Of a stretch of 64,000 bases of DNA, positions 1 through 10,437 are shown in pieces. Positions within the stretch are counted from its first letter, which is position 1. Each line of letters opens with the position of its first letter. Made by a program: the position numbers and the translations under genes. Source of the stretch: Favolaschia claudopus (Eukaryota > Basidiomycota > Agaricomycetes > Agaricales > Mycenaceae); contig JAWWNJ010000079.1 in NCBI GenBank assembly GCA_037176885.1, positions 806,001 to 870,000 on the forward strand, in the 5' to 3' direction. The notes below the pieces were generated by a model. It ran no database searches and was not told the origin of the DNA. It saw nothing but the letters and a program-made list of their open reading frames with translations.

Positions 1-1181
1 TGAGGATACTATCGCGACGGTCTGGCATGTCACGCCGTGTTTGCAAGACAAAAGGCATGTCGAATTGACGCTTGTTTCTTGGATATTTAATTCTCATTTC
101 CTTCTCCTAGATAGATGGGGAATTCAAAGTCAAAAAAGGTTCGTCCAAGGCATACAAGCCATATTTATGGCTTAGGGCCTGATCAGGTGCATCAGAATCT
201 GGTTCCAGAATTTGGACCCCGAGCTTTCCCACCCAATGGTGTCCCTAAATTCCCATAGAAGGCTCAGTTTATGGCCAAAAAGATACTTTCTGGTCGAAGA
301 GTGGTGAAATGTCGAGAGAGCGAATTAAATTGAACATTCTGAACTTGTGATCAGAATATTCTGGTTCAACTGCAGAATGTATACATTTTTTGCACTTGTA
401 ATTTTTTGGCCACTCTCGCTCTATAGAATTCAGGAAACTGTACAACTTACTCTATATAGCATAGTTTAGTGAGGAATGATGTCCAGAACGGGCACAACAG
501 GACCACTTCTTTCAGGTTCTGGAAGGTTTTCGGCCGAAATTCTGGTGCACCCAATCAGGCCCTTACCTACCTGAAATTCATAGACCACCAGCAGGTGACA
601 ACCGTGTCGGAAATGTAAATATGTGGTATCTGGTTTGAATACGGGCTCGCCTTGAGTTCTATGACGCAGACTCAAGGGCAAAACATGAAGAACATGTTGT
701 TTTTTACCTGCCTCTACGTCATTCGGCAAACTTCCGTTCCTTGAGTCCTGCATTGGATTGGACGCCAAAACCGGGAAGACTACTTTCCAAAACCAGCAGT
801 TTCTTCATGTGGAACACTGGAATGGGTTTTTCTTTGGTTGAAAATCCTCTGAACTCCAGGTAACTCTCTTGACTTGAGTTCCCCACACCAACGTCTGTCC
901 AGGGACCTTGTGGGGACTTCAATGAGCAAACTTCAGTGCACACGAGCCTTACCACATTTACGACAGCTGTCAGATTGTCAAATCGATCACCAGTGATTTT
1001 TGGTTAGGGCGATCAGCTATCACTTGAATTTACTGGGTTTACAACATAGTTCTGTGAATTACGTCAAATAAAGCTACATAATCCCCACTTGAATGAGTTC
1101 TCCAGTATAATCAACAGTTCCAATACAAACAAAATCAACCATTGTTTTGACACAAAGAGTTGACACCTGGTCAGTGAGCTT
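1..1181. other. Region downstream of the helical-repeat gene, no secure gene
   Basis: No complete gene can be supported here. On the minus strand, 466-955 holds two overlapping open frames (78 and 100 codons) with fairly protein-like composition, including a stretch reading VFHMKKLLVLESSLPG. They overlap in different frames and I could not join them with convincing splice sites. They may be remains of a decayed gene, or the tail of one whose start lies beyond the neighbouring gene. The rest is AT-rich sequence without recognisable motifs. Confidence 0.3.
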
Positions 1182-4100
1182 TCATATACGCAGCAAGATC
1201 TCTTCCGATGCGATCTCTGGATGACCCAAAAATATCAGAATGTCACACATTTGTTTGCGGGACAGCCTGTTTCGAAGTTTTGGTATAACATTATGCCATG
1301 CCACCGCTTTCAGTATTGCAACCTGAAGAAAGTGGTCTGGAACTTGGACAAGCTTGATCATATCAAGTATGCGAGTGGTAAGGCTATAATTATGTCTGGG
1401 AACTCACAGCATTAGATCTGAAGAGTCAGTGGAAAACATTATCACATCACTCACCCAATATATGAGACAATGATATTCCAAACTTTGACTTGGGCATGAG
1501 GAGAACACTTTTTTGAGGAAAGCCGAAGGCATATTGCTTTTGAAAGGTATTTCCAGTCATCAGATGAGTCTGGAAGCTCTGGGAATGGAAAGCAGCAGGT
1601 TATGACCTTGACCAGGTCAGGGTCAGATAGCAAAGGAATTTGGAGGCCAATCTTTTTGACGATAAGGGAACACGTGTCTGGTGGTGCACCTGCAAATGTA
1701 GAACTGTTGGGGTTAGGAAGAGATTAAGCAATGAAGATAGATGTCACTTTACAGGAGAACATTCAAGACCCAGCACACATCTCTTGAGGTATTCACTGCA
1801 CATTTCCAGAATTCTACCAAAGCAATGTCTTTCGAAGCCAAGCTGATTGTTCCATCGCCTCCGATCACCTGCAACCGCAAAAGGGTGCGTATCAACAATT
1901 TGCAATCTTGGTCTGGCAGCGGATGCAAACAAATTTGTTGAAAAAGCTTCTGCATAATCCATGCAAGTGCAGTCGGCTGGAGAAATTTGAATCTGTGGCC
2001 TGCTTCAGTGTATCTCCTAGCAACTGAGCTATGAAGTTACCTGAGATAATTCACAATTGCAAATACATCTAGTGTGCCATTAGCGCTCCAGCTTGACTGC
2101 AGCTTTTTGAAAGCAATGTCATGCAGCAGCAGCTTCACAGAATCTTTCCACGGTGTGGAGTTGGACTGGTTGAACAGGAGCCATTCCATGAGAGCCGAAG
2201 AATGCACGGAGATCATCTGTGTCATGTGAAAACAGCTTTCAACTTCCAATGCTTGCAGTCTTGTGCACAGACACTCTAATATCTTTGTCTTGGTTGCCGA
2301 TGATATGTCTTTGTATCTGGCAGTAATAAACTAGAGATCAGCATCCTTAACTAAAGAAAGTCGGGTGCCATACCCAACATATGCCTCAATCACAGAAGTG
2401 ATGCCAATTGAATCCAAGCTGATTGCTACCTCATCCCCCATAAATGCCAGGAGACTTTGTGTCAACACATCACAATCTTGGTTGGACAACAAATGTGAAC
2501 GAATTTGTTGCCAAACATCAGTCTGTTGGGACAGCATCCCTATGATCCATTTCCGCACTCGGGGCCGAAGAAATCCGAATCTGTGGCTTGCTTCAATCCA
2601 TCTTATAAGCATATACACCAGTGTTAGATTTATACCTGAGATAGTTCACAGCTTCAGATATATTCTGTGTGCCATTGATACCCCAGCTTGACTGCAGCTT
2701 TGCAAAAGCAATATCGTGTGGTGTTTGTCTCAAGGGACCTTCCCAGAAACCCTCCAGTTGGAGCAGTTTCATGAGGGTTGGAGAATGCTGGTACATCACT
2801 TCCGCTGCATGAAAACAGTTTTCGACTTCCAATGCTTCCAGTCTCGTGCACAGATGTTCAGATAGCTTTGCCTTGGTTGCCGACGATATGTCTTTGCACC
2901 TGGCAATAGGGAACCCGAGATCAGGACACTCGAATAAAGAAAGTCAGATGCCATACCCAACATATGCCTCAAATACAGAAGTGATGTCATTTAAATCCAA
3001 ACTGATTGCTTCCTCAACCCCCATAAACGCTAGGAGACTTTGTGTCAACACATTGCAATCTTGGTCAGAGAACAAATGTGAATGGATTTGTTGGTAAAGA
3101 TCAGTTTGTTGGCAAAGCTTGCTAATGATCCATTTCCGCACAGGGGGCTGAAGAAATTTGAATCTGTGGCTGGCTTCAATGCATTGGGTAAGCATGTGAG
3201 CCAGTGTTAGATTTATACCTGAGATAGTTCACAGCTTCAGATACATTCTGTGTGCCATTGGTACCCCAGCTTGACTTCAGCTTTGCAAAAGCAATGCCGT
3301 GTGGTGTTTGTCTCAACGGACCTTCCCAGAAACCCTCCAGTTGGAGCAGTTCTATGAGGGTTGGAGAATGCTGGTACATCATTTCCGCTGCATGAAAACA
3401 GCTTTCAACTTCCAATGCTTGCAGTCTCGTGCACAGATGTTCAGATAGCTTTGCCTTGGTTGCCGACGATATGTCTTTGCACCTGGCAATAGGGAACCCG
3501 AGATCAGGACACTCGAAAAAGAAAGTCAGATGCCATACCCAACATATGCCTCAAACACAGAAGTGATGTCATTTAAATCCAAACTGATTGCTTCCTCAAC
3601 CCCCATACACGCTAGGAGACTTTGTGTCAACACATCGCAATCTTGGTCGGAGAACAAATGTGAATGGATTTGTTGGTAAAGATCAGTTTGTTGGCAAAGC
3701 TTGTTAATGATCCATTTCCGCACAGGGGGCTGAGGAAATTTGAATCTGTGGCTCGCTTCAATGCATTGGGTAAGCATGTGAGCCAGTGTTGGAATTATAC
3801 CTGAGATAGTTCAAAACTTCAGATACATTCTGTGTGCCATTGGTGCCCCAGCTTGACTGCAGCTTTTCAAAAGCAATGTCGTGCATCAGCAGCTTGACAG
3901 AATGTTTCCATGCATTGGAGTTGGACTGGAGCCATTCCACGAGAGTTGGAGAATGCACATAGATCATTTCCGTCGTGTAAAAACACGGTTTGACTCCCAA
4001 AGCATGCAGCCTCGTGCACAGATGTTCCAATATCTTTCCTTTGGTTGCCGATGATATGTATTTGTACCTGGTAGTGAGGAATCAGAGATCAGCGCATTCA

Positions 4101-4356
4101 AGGAAACCCAGATACCATACCCAAGATAAACCTCGAACATGTCCATCATCTCCTCAGAAAGCGGTTCGTTCTCCTTTGATTTTATATATTTTCGAACCTG
4201 CAAGTGGTACAAGAGCCAGATTGCCGGTTTGCTGAGGGCGTGAAGGGGAAGATTTGGGCCAACCGACATGGAGTCTGACCAGTAGCTATATAGGCTCGGA
4301 GGTCGAATCTGCCCTGAGCGGAGGGCAGACTCGGATATCATGAGTTCAGCGTCCAT
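1182..4356 (-). CDS. Helical-repeat protein with tandemly duplicated exon pairs (agaricomycete YWSD/ARM-like family)
   Basis: Eleven exons read on the minus strand: 4356-4121, 4067-3801, 3751-3539, 3482-3219, 3169-2957, 2899-2636, 2586-2374, 2316-2041, 1999-1753, 1703-1455 and 1395-1182. Every intron is 49-60 nt long, GT-AG and phase 2, giving about 884 residues. The N-terminus (YSYWSDSMSVGPNLPLHALS, then KYISSATK) resembles a family of large agaricomycete proteins that usually continue into armadillo-like helical repeats. That assignment is from memory of the family. The body alternates an exon of 71 codons (SHRFKF...AYVG) and one of 88-92 codons (DISSATK...NYL). The function is unknown; helical repeats suggest a binding scaffold. 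Odd point: the acceptor of the exon at 1999 lies one base too early for the frame, so that copy may be frameshifted or use another site. The 3' end is less certain than the repeat core. Confidence 0.65.
2041..3800 (-). repeat. Tandem ~582-bp exon-pair repeats
   Basis: Three units of about 582-584 bp repeat head to tail, with a divergent partial unit at each side. Equivalent points (the donor after the NYL codons) lie at about 2040, 2635, 3218 and 3800. Each unit holds a 213-nt exon, a short intron, a 264-nt exon and a second short intron. The units at 2636-3219 and 3219-3801 are nearly identical, so the last duplication is recent. Because all introns are phase 2, adding a unit adds 159 residues without shifting the frame. 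Confidence 0.85.
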
Positions 4357-4813
4357 TGCAAGTCGCGCACACGAAAGTGGACCAGTGGTAGACAGAACTA
4401 GCTCCCCGTACAGTACGGGGTGTCCGAGTTCGAGGGTGGGGAAGGCGAAGGGAGAATGAAGGACGTAAAGCCGCGTTGTAGCTGTTATACGTGACACTCC
4501 AGCACTGCACCACATTGTAGCCTGGCTGTGATAGGCTATGCGCCGGGAACCGAATATATCGCGTCAGCCGTGGCCAGAATAAATAAGAAGCTTCGGAGAC
4601 ACTTTGTGAACGGACAGTGGATCCGTGGAACACGGAGACACAGGTCCCACCAACGTGAGCCGATTGTAGCCCCAATGAGCGAACGAATAGCGACAAGTGC
4701 GTTCTAGGATTGAAGTCCTTCCATTAAACTTATCGATGACACAACGCAGACGGCGGAAACCTCCGCCTAAAAAAGAAACCTGATATTATAGATATGGTAT
4801 ATATCCCCTCACA
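4357..4813. other. Intergenic region between two minus-strand genes
   Basis: This carries the upstream region of the helical-repeat gene and the region just past the F-box gene. No ORF, RNA gene or repeat is supported. A CCCCGTACAGTACGGGG palindrome sits near 4406-4422 and could form a hairpin. I have no evidence for its role. Confidence 0.4.
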
Positions 4814-5993
4814 TCACATAGTGAGCCTGATCCTGCGCCGTTTACACACTGCGAAACCACAATCAGTTTCATGCCAAAAACGAAAAGAAAGAAACACAAA
4901 AACTCACCAGTCCGAATCGACTGCGTCGCCATCGGGGTAAACTTCAACGGCGTGATCTTCCCCGGCGGAACAGCGCCTTTCACCTCGAGCGCCTTCAACG
5001 AAGGAAGCACGGTGGAAATCGCGAGGGTTTCCGACAGATCGAGGAGCTGTGCGGGGAAGATTCTGTATGTCAGCGCTTCGACGGAAGGCGGGGCGTGTTT
5101 GATTGAGGCGGGGGAAAGCATCTGCGACCATGTGTCGAGATGCTTTAGGGAGGAGAGGGAAGGGAGGATGGTTTCGAGGTGCACTGTGAAGAGAAAGAGT
5201 CATCAGCGTGAGTAGCATGAAAAGAACGCGACGACAACGCACGCTCGGAATCTGATAAAAGACAGAGCGCCTCGAGTGTAGCGCTCCACGCGCGCAGTCC
5301 GTCGAGAATATCATCGGGCATCTGCCGCTGGGGCTGGACCCATAGAACGGAGAGCGCCGGGACGCGCGAGGCGAACGCAGCGAAGCTGAATCGCTGCGCC
5401 GGATCGAGGGTGTCGATGATTTTGACCATTTTCAGGGAATGGCATTGCGAGGCGGACATTACGGGTAGAGCCCCGTCGTCGGGGGCCGGCAGCAACGTGT
5501 CCTTGAGAATGAGCTTCTCCAACTTCGGCCACCCCGCGAGCATGTCGAGTAATTGCGCAAAGGTGAACATACCGTTGCCTTCACTGATGTTGAGCGTGAT
5601 CAGCGACGACCTGGATGCGATGGCTTCTCGATATTTGGCGACGTCTGCGGTGGAGGCGTACCCCAGGATGGTGAGATGTTGGAGATTCTGACACGCTGCG
5701 ACGATGCGGATGTGGTCGGCGGTTTCCTTGGGGTCCTGGGAGCTGAGTTCGGTGTCCATGACGAGCTCTGTGACGAGAGCCGCCAGTGCTGGGCTCTTGT
5801 CGAGCGTTCTGCGTAGGGGCCGAGAAATCCACTGTCCCTTGAGGGATATGGCAGCGTAAAGCCGTTTACGCCCGATTGCGTTCCAGTGCTTGTTGACGCG
5901 GAGAAGAGGGACAATCTTCTTGTGCGGGGCGAGCTTCTTGGGGGCTAAAACGGCAAGAATGCGGTCTAGGATCGCTGCATCGACAGAAGCCAT
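4814..5993 (-). CDS. F-box/LRR-like protein
   Basis: Three exons (5993-5243, 5183-4908 and 4848-4814) with 59-nt introns, both GT-AG, give 353 residues. The first 60 residues have the F-box-like pattern of Agaricomycetes: a short helix (AAILDRILAVLAP), then RVNKHWNAIGRKRLYAAISL. Leucine-rich segments follow (QNLQHLTILGYA, WPKLEKLILKDTLL, LPSLKALEVKG), as expected for a substrate-recognition solenoid. In this family the F-box would recruit Skp1 in an SCF ubiquitin ligase and the repeats would bind the target. Neither partner nor target can be inferred here. The protein ends with a short basic tail (CKRRRIRL). F-box genes of this kind are highly multiplied in mushrooms. The call is moderately secure and the splicing is consistent in phase. 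Confidence 0.72.
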
Positions 5994-7868
5994 TCTGCGA
6001 GTGATTTAATGACTCCTGAGCGACACCTGAAGGCAGACGACGAACCCAGGCTTTTGTGGGGAGGACATGGTGGTTCAGGGAGAGCTGCAGAGGCGTCGAG
6101 ATCGCAGCAAAGCACCGCAGCTGAGCGCAGCAGACGCGGAGTCAGAGTCGAGAAAGTCGGCGATGAGGTACCGGCGAGCATCACGTGGAGAGCGCGTTGG
6201 CATACAGCGGTAAACAAGCCTCATTGGCGTCTCGGTCGTCGTCAGCGCGTCCAGGGATGGGCGGGCGAGAATCTTCAACCAAGTTCAGTCGACATGGTGG
6301 CTGCAAGGAAGCGTATGTCCAAATTCGGATTTACGCGCATCCGCAGCAGGTGTCACGCTGTGACACTCAGAACCCGGGGAATGCCGGTGATGGGGAGTTC
6401 CACTTGCGAAACAAATTGTATGGCGACTGACCTCAAAATATGCCAGTTACAATTCCAATGACCGTCAGGTGGTGCCGCGGAACACCCTCCGTTTTTTGTT
6501 GCTCACAATCTCGACCTCGAACCGTGTCGGATGTGAAATGTTCAACGATTGTGCCTGCGTCTTCAATAGCTGGTTTTAAACCAGTAAAGTTGACCTGAAA
6601 AGAAGAACAACGCTACAGGGTAAAAGGTGTCATACCTGGTAGTTGATTCGCTCAATAACGAAAGTCGCGTAAATCAGTTGTGATTCTTGTGAATACCCGC
6701 TCAAAACACGAATGAAGGCAAGGTGGAGGATTTCCAAACAGAGGCAATCTCAGGTACATATGGAGTTCAGTAGAAATCAAGGACAATTCGGAGTCACTCA
6801 CGAAAAGCAGCAACCCGCAAATGCCCAAGTTGGATTACAGGCTGAAGCCCGTAACCGAACTTGACCTAAAGTATTTTCACCCCACTGAAACATCAGGCAG
6901 TGAAAACACAGTACAGGTATTTGAAGCACTCAGGGCTACGGTAATGCTTGGGTAAGTCTGAGTGGGTACTAGATGACGCATGAAGCGACTGCGCGAGTCG
7001 CGACAATGGTATCCGATTCGAGTTGACACAGTACCCTACGAGTTGAATGGCGAGAGAGAAACATGCTGTTGTACAGCCTGAACACGCCCGATAGTGGCAA
7101 AGAAACATGGGCCATTCCAGATAGCGGGAATACGGGAGACGCATAGGGGCAGAAGGAAGAGACGCGTCGCGTCACAGTGTGACGTCATGGGCAGCGCAAG
7201 GGCCTAGAGTCCAACTAGAGATAAATTCAGGCCGAGGTCATCGAACAAGTTCGCGAGATATTACGTCGGTTTGTCGAGAGCGATGAGGTCCGAGGATATT
7301 CAAATTTCATGCTTATTCTGGCACTGAAACTCGTCGAGATTTGAATCATTTGATCCCGGATTCCCAATGGCAACAGAGCGGCGAATCCGGCTGTTCGATG
7401 TACATACAAAAATTAATGAAGGGAAAGATCGTTGAGTTGTATGAAGAGAGCATAGGATATTGGGTGTACACAGTCAAAACAGATGTGATGGCGGTTGAAA
7501 AGAAGGTGTCCGACATTTTCTGATCCGCCGGGGTTAGCCGAGAATTTCAACCCCCAACACGTGAAGAATGGTTGAAAAACTCTTGACAATGAGTCGTGAA
7601 ACAGGTCAGACTTTATTATTCCTCTGAGTCACGGCGGTGGACCCTGTGCCTTCAAACTCCACGATCTCGGTAGTATATCGACACCACGTCCACTGTCTCT
7701 GAAGCTTTTCGTGGTAAATGTTGCTTTTTTTTGCCAGTGGTGACGCGATGCCGGAAGTTAAAATTCGATGCTGACTTCATTGGTTACTTCATACCTCGTG
7801 GCCAGCACCTGTATTTAAACCCTTCCTCCATTTTATCTCGCAACCCACCATCCCTCGTCACTCCAAAG
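5994..7868. other. Intergenic region, 1.9 kb
   Basis: Only short overlapping frames occur on both strands. None shows a recognisable domain or consistent splice sites. The interval holds the upstream regions of the divergent F-box gene (-) and the small gene at 7869 (+). I see no tRNA, transposon end or clear repeat. Confidence 0.4.
7812..7819 (+). promoter_or_regulatory. TATA-like box
   Basis: TATTTAAA lies 50 nt upstream of the ATG at 7869, a plausible core-promoter position for a short 5' leader. It is supported only by motif and spacing. Confidence 0.4.
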
Positions 7869-8373
7869 ATGTCCGGCGTCTCATTGCCCGCAGACTTCGC
7901 TCCATATCGCCCAATTACTACAGAGCACGAAGCGAAGTTCGCTTCGTTCCTCGAGTTCCTCCAACAATCTCAGCTCGCGCGCACTACCGCGCGGGATGCG
8001 TCCGAATACGCTATCCAGGCATGAATCCTCCGTTTCCTTGCGCTGCCTATTTTGATGTCCTGATCCCGAGCAGCTCGTCAGTCAAGTCAACTTCGGGCCC
8101 CCCATCTCGAAGCAATACTTCGCCACAGCGGCGCTCCTGCCCCCCTCCGAACCTACTGTTTCAGGCGATATTCAAGCTGATGCTCCTCGCTTTGTGGAGG
8201 TGACGGAACAGCAGATGATCGAGATGAATCTGAAGAAGGCGAATGCGTACAAGAATTACAAGAGCGTGAAGGAGAACAGGTTCTATGAGATGAATCTTTA
8301 TCTAAGGGATACGACGAGTGCGTACCATTGGAGGGCCAATATTGCGAGGCCTTCGGCGCAGATTGATCTTTGA
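7869..8373 (+). CDS. Small conserved-looking protein of unknown function
   Basis: Two exons (7869-8018 and 8074-8373) give 149 residues. The join keeps a long open frame through VNFGPPISKQYF and ends at a TGA. The 55-nt intron starts with GC rather than GT (CCAG|GCATGA) and ends in CAG, making it a candidate GC-AG intron. No GT donor nearby restores the frame. The protein has no signal peptide or membrane segment. Its C-terminal half is rich in charged and Tyr residues (KKANAYKNYKSVKENRFYEM). I do not recognise the family. The ATG at 7869 is preferred over an in-frame ATG at 7731 because a TATA-like motif lies between them. Confidence 0.6.
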
Positions 8374-9212
8374 GCCGCGTCACCGTACCAGGTTGGGAGA
8401 TTCGTTTGGTGTTTGTGCTTTTGTCTTGATACTCAGCTGTGATACAAAGTTGTTCTGAGTATATCCGGATTCAAATGATGTCTACATTCCAAAATTGTTT
8501 GCTCAAATCATGTCTTCCCTGCCTGCGACACATCTCCAGACTAGGTGGTACTAATGTCGAAGGCGTATAAGAGATAAGTACACTGGTCGTTTCAACCCTA
8601 TAAATAATTGCGCGGATCCCCAGTATATGGCACAGACAATATTGATTATCTTTCAATTTCTTGCGGGTGCAATTTGGTTGAGACGGATCTCAGCATGAGT
8701 TTTGCTTCGTTAGAAATGCGTACACTTCCCTGATGCTGGACCTTTCTATTGATGTGTCAGTTGGCTTTGGAGCCATACAAATATGCTCGTGCCTCTGTGA
8801 AGTACGGTGAACCTGAGGCTCAGGGTTGAAGTACAAAAAATGGAAAATTGCCTTATTTGGGAGTCCGGCGTTGTTCGTCCAGAAAGGGAAATCCTACGTC
8901 ATCATATGTATGTGCATGCTGATGCTACACGCGATCACGCGCATTATAAACACACCACAACCAAAGACCAACTTGGGCGTTAGGTTTTTGTTAAAATGGA
9001 CCACGTAGTGCTCAACTTTCAACCTTGAAGCATAAGCTGCCTTTGAGACTTTAGCGCGCCAAATTCAAAAACGCTCTTCGTTCAATTTTCAATAATGTGT
9101 TCTTTGACTTCCATTGTTGAAACCAACTCTTAGTGCCCGACTATAAAACTAGTAGCTTCCACTCGAGAATAACGTCAAAAAACGCAACATATCCTTCCCT
9201 CTAAGTACCATC
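8374..9212. other. Intergenic region
   Basis: No gene is supported. The segment holds the 3' flank of the 7869 gene and the promoter of the 9213 gene. A TATA-like TATAAAA lies at 9142-9148, 65 nt upstream of the ATG. Confidence 0.4.
9142..9148 (+). promoter_or_regulatory. TATA box of the 9213 gene
   Basis: TATAAAA lies 65 nt before the ATG at 9213, in an otherwise mixed-composition leader. Position and sequence fit a TATA box. Confidence 0.45.
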
Positions 9213-10437
9213 ATGAGATCCCGGATTAAAGACTTCTCGCTGTCCATGCCTCTCGACTGTTATTTTGACGGCGATGATGGGAGCACTGAAAGGGACGAGG
9301 AGCTGAGGAAACAAATTCTGGCCTACAAGACAGATCCATTGTCTCATATTCCAAACACGTACCTCGAGGACGACGTAAAGAACGCTGGAGCCCGCAGAAT
9401 GAACGAGGTGCTTCGAACGCCACCCTGGATGCCGCGCGTTGATGTTCCTCCATCTGTCAACGAGAGACTGTGCTTCAAAGTCAAATCACCCGTGAGTCCA
9501 AGATTTTTCATACGTTTTGGCTCTATCAATAGATAGGCAATTATTTAGAGCGAAGGAGAAAGGGTGCCACCGTCTGTGAAAGACTTGCTGGGAGCTTCTC
9601 TCGTAAATCTCGAGTGGCTCAGTGCAGAAGAGCCGTTGGTGTTCTGTCATCAGCCCAGAGAATGTGCGTTCCCGTTCACCTATTCAAAAGACGTAATTCA
9701 TACATACCACAGCGAATGACCTGAATCTAGCGACGCGAGAAGGACCAATGGAAGAAGATAAGCAGATTCTCGATCTCGGCCTGACTGCAGAGGAGGAAGC
9801 GGACTGCGACGACGAATACCTGAAGATGAAGACGAACGAGCCGCAATCGCATACACCAGTCTCTTTAGGAAACGACCCGCCTCTTCCGTCTCCGAATCCA
9901 TTCGGCCGAGTGTTACGCACGCCTTCGCGTTGCGTCAACACAAACCCTGTGCCCGAAAAAGGTTCAAGCAAGGAGACAAAGTCGGATAATGCTGAGACAG
10001 GGACGAATACAGGGCCAGTCTCGGGAAGTGGTGAACACTATCCCGAGGCCTGGATCGACAAAGCCGGAGAATACGAGACGGAAGCCGACGCGCCGCGAAC
10101 ATCCATCCCCGACACTGTACCAGTGGTGGTAACCGAGGACAAATCCATGCAGCATCCGCGTCTTGTCATCACAGTCCCGGAAAGAAACGCACCACATGAA
10201 AATCTCCCCTTATCTCCCCTTACCCCGATGTCCTCGAACGACGAAGAGGAAGACAAGTTTGTCGATCTCACCACACCGGCGAAGTTGCCACGGACGAAAT
10301 CGAAGGTGTCGAAGGCGAAGGGAAAGAATAAGGAGAACAAGGAGAAACGGGACTTGGGAGTCGGTGCCAGTGTTGCAGGTTCGCAGTCGGCCTCCGGCGT
10401 GAGGAGGACTCGAAGCATGACTCGCAGTATGCAGTGA
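9213..10437 (+). CDS. Disordered basic protein of unknown function
   Basis: Three exons (9213-9491, 9549-9663 and 9713-10437) with introns of 57 and 49 nt give 372 residues. Phases match at both joins. There is no known domain. The N-terminal third contains two related motifs, VPPSVNERL and VPPSVKDLL, and two RTP motifs (VLRTPPW, VLRTPSR). The C-terminus has a strong nuclear-localisation-like run (KSKVSKAKGKNKENKEKRD) and ends RRTRSMTRSM. Long Ser/Pro/Thr-rich stretches suggest disorder. A nuclear regulatory or structural role is only inference. An acidic motif near residue 145 (LGLTAEEEADCDDEYLKM) resembles one in the zinc-finger protein at 18870-20436. Confidence 0.65.
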
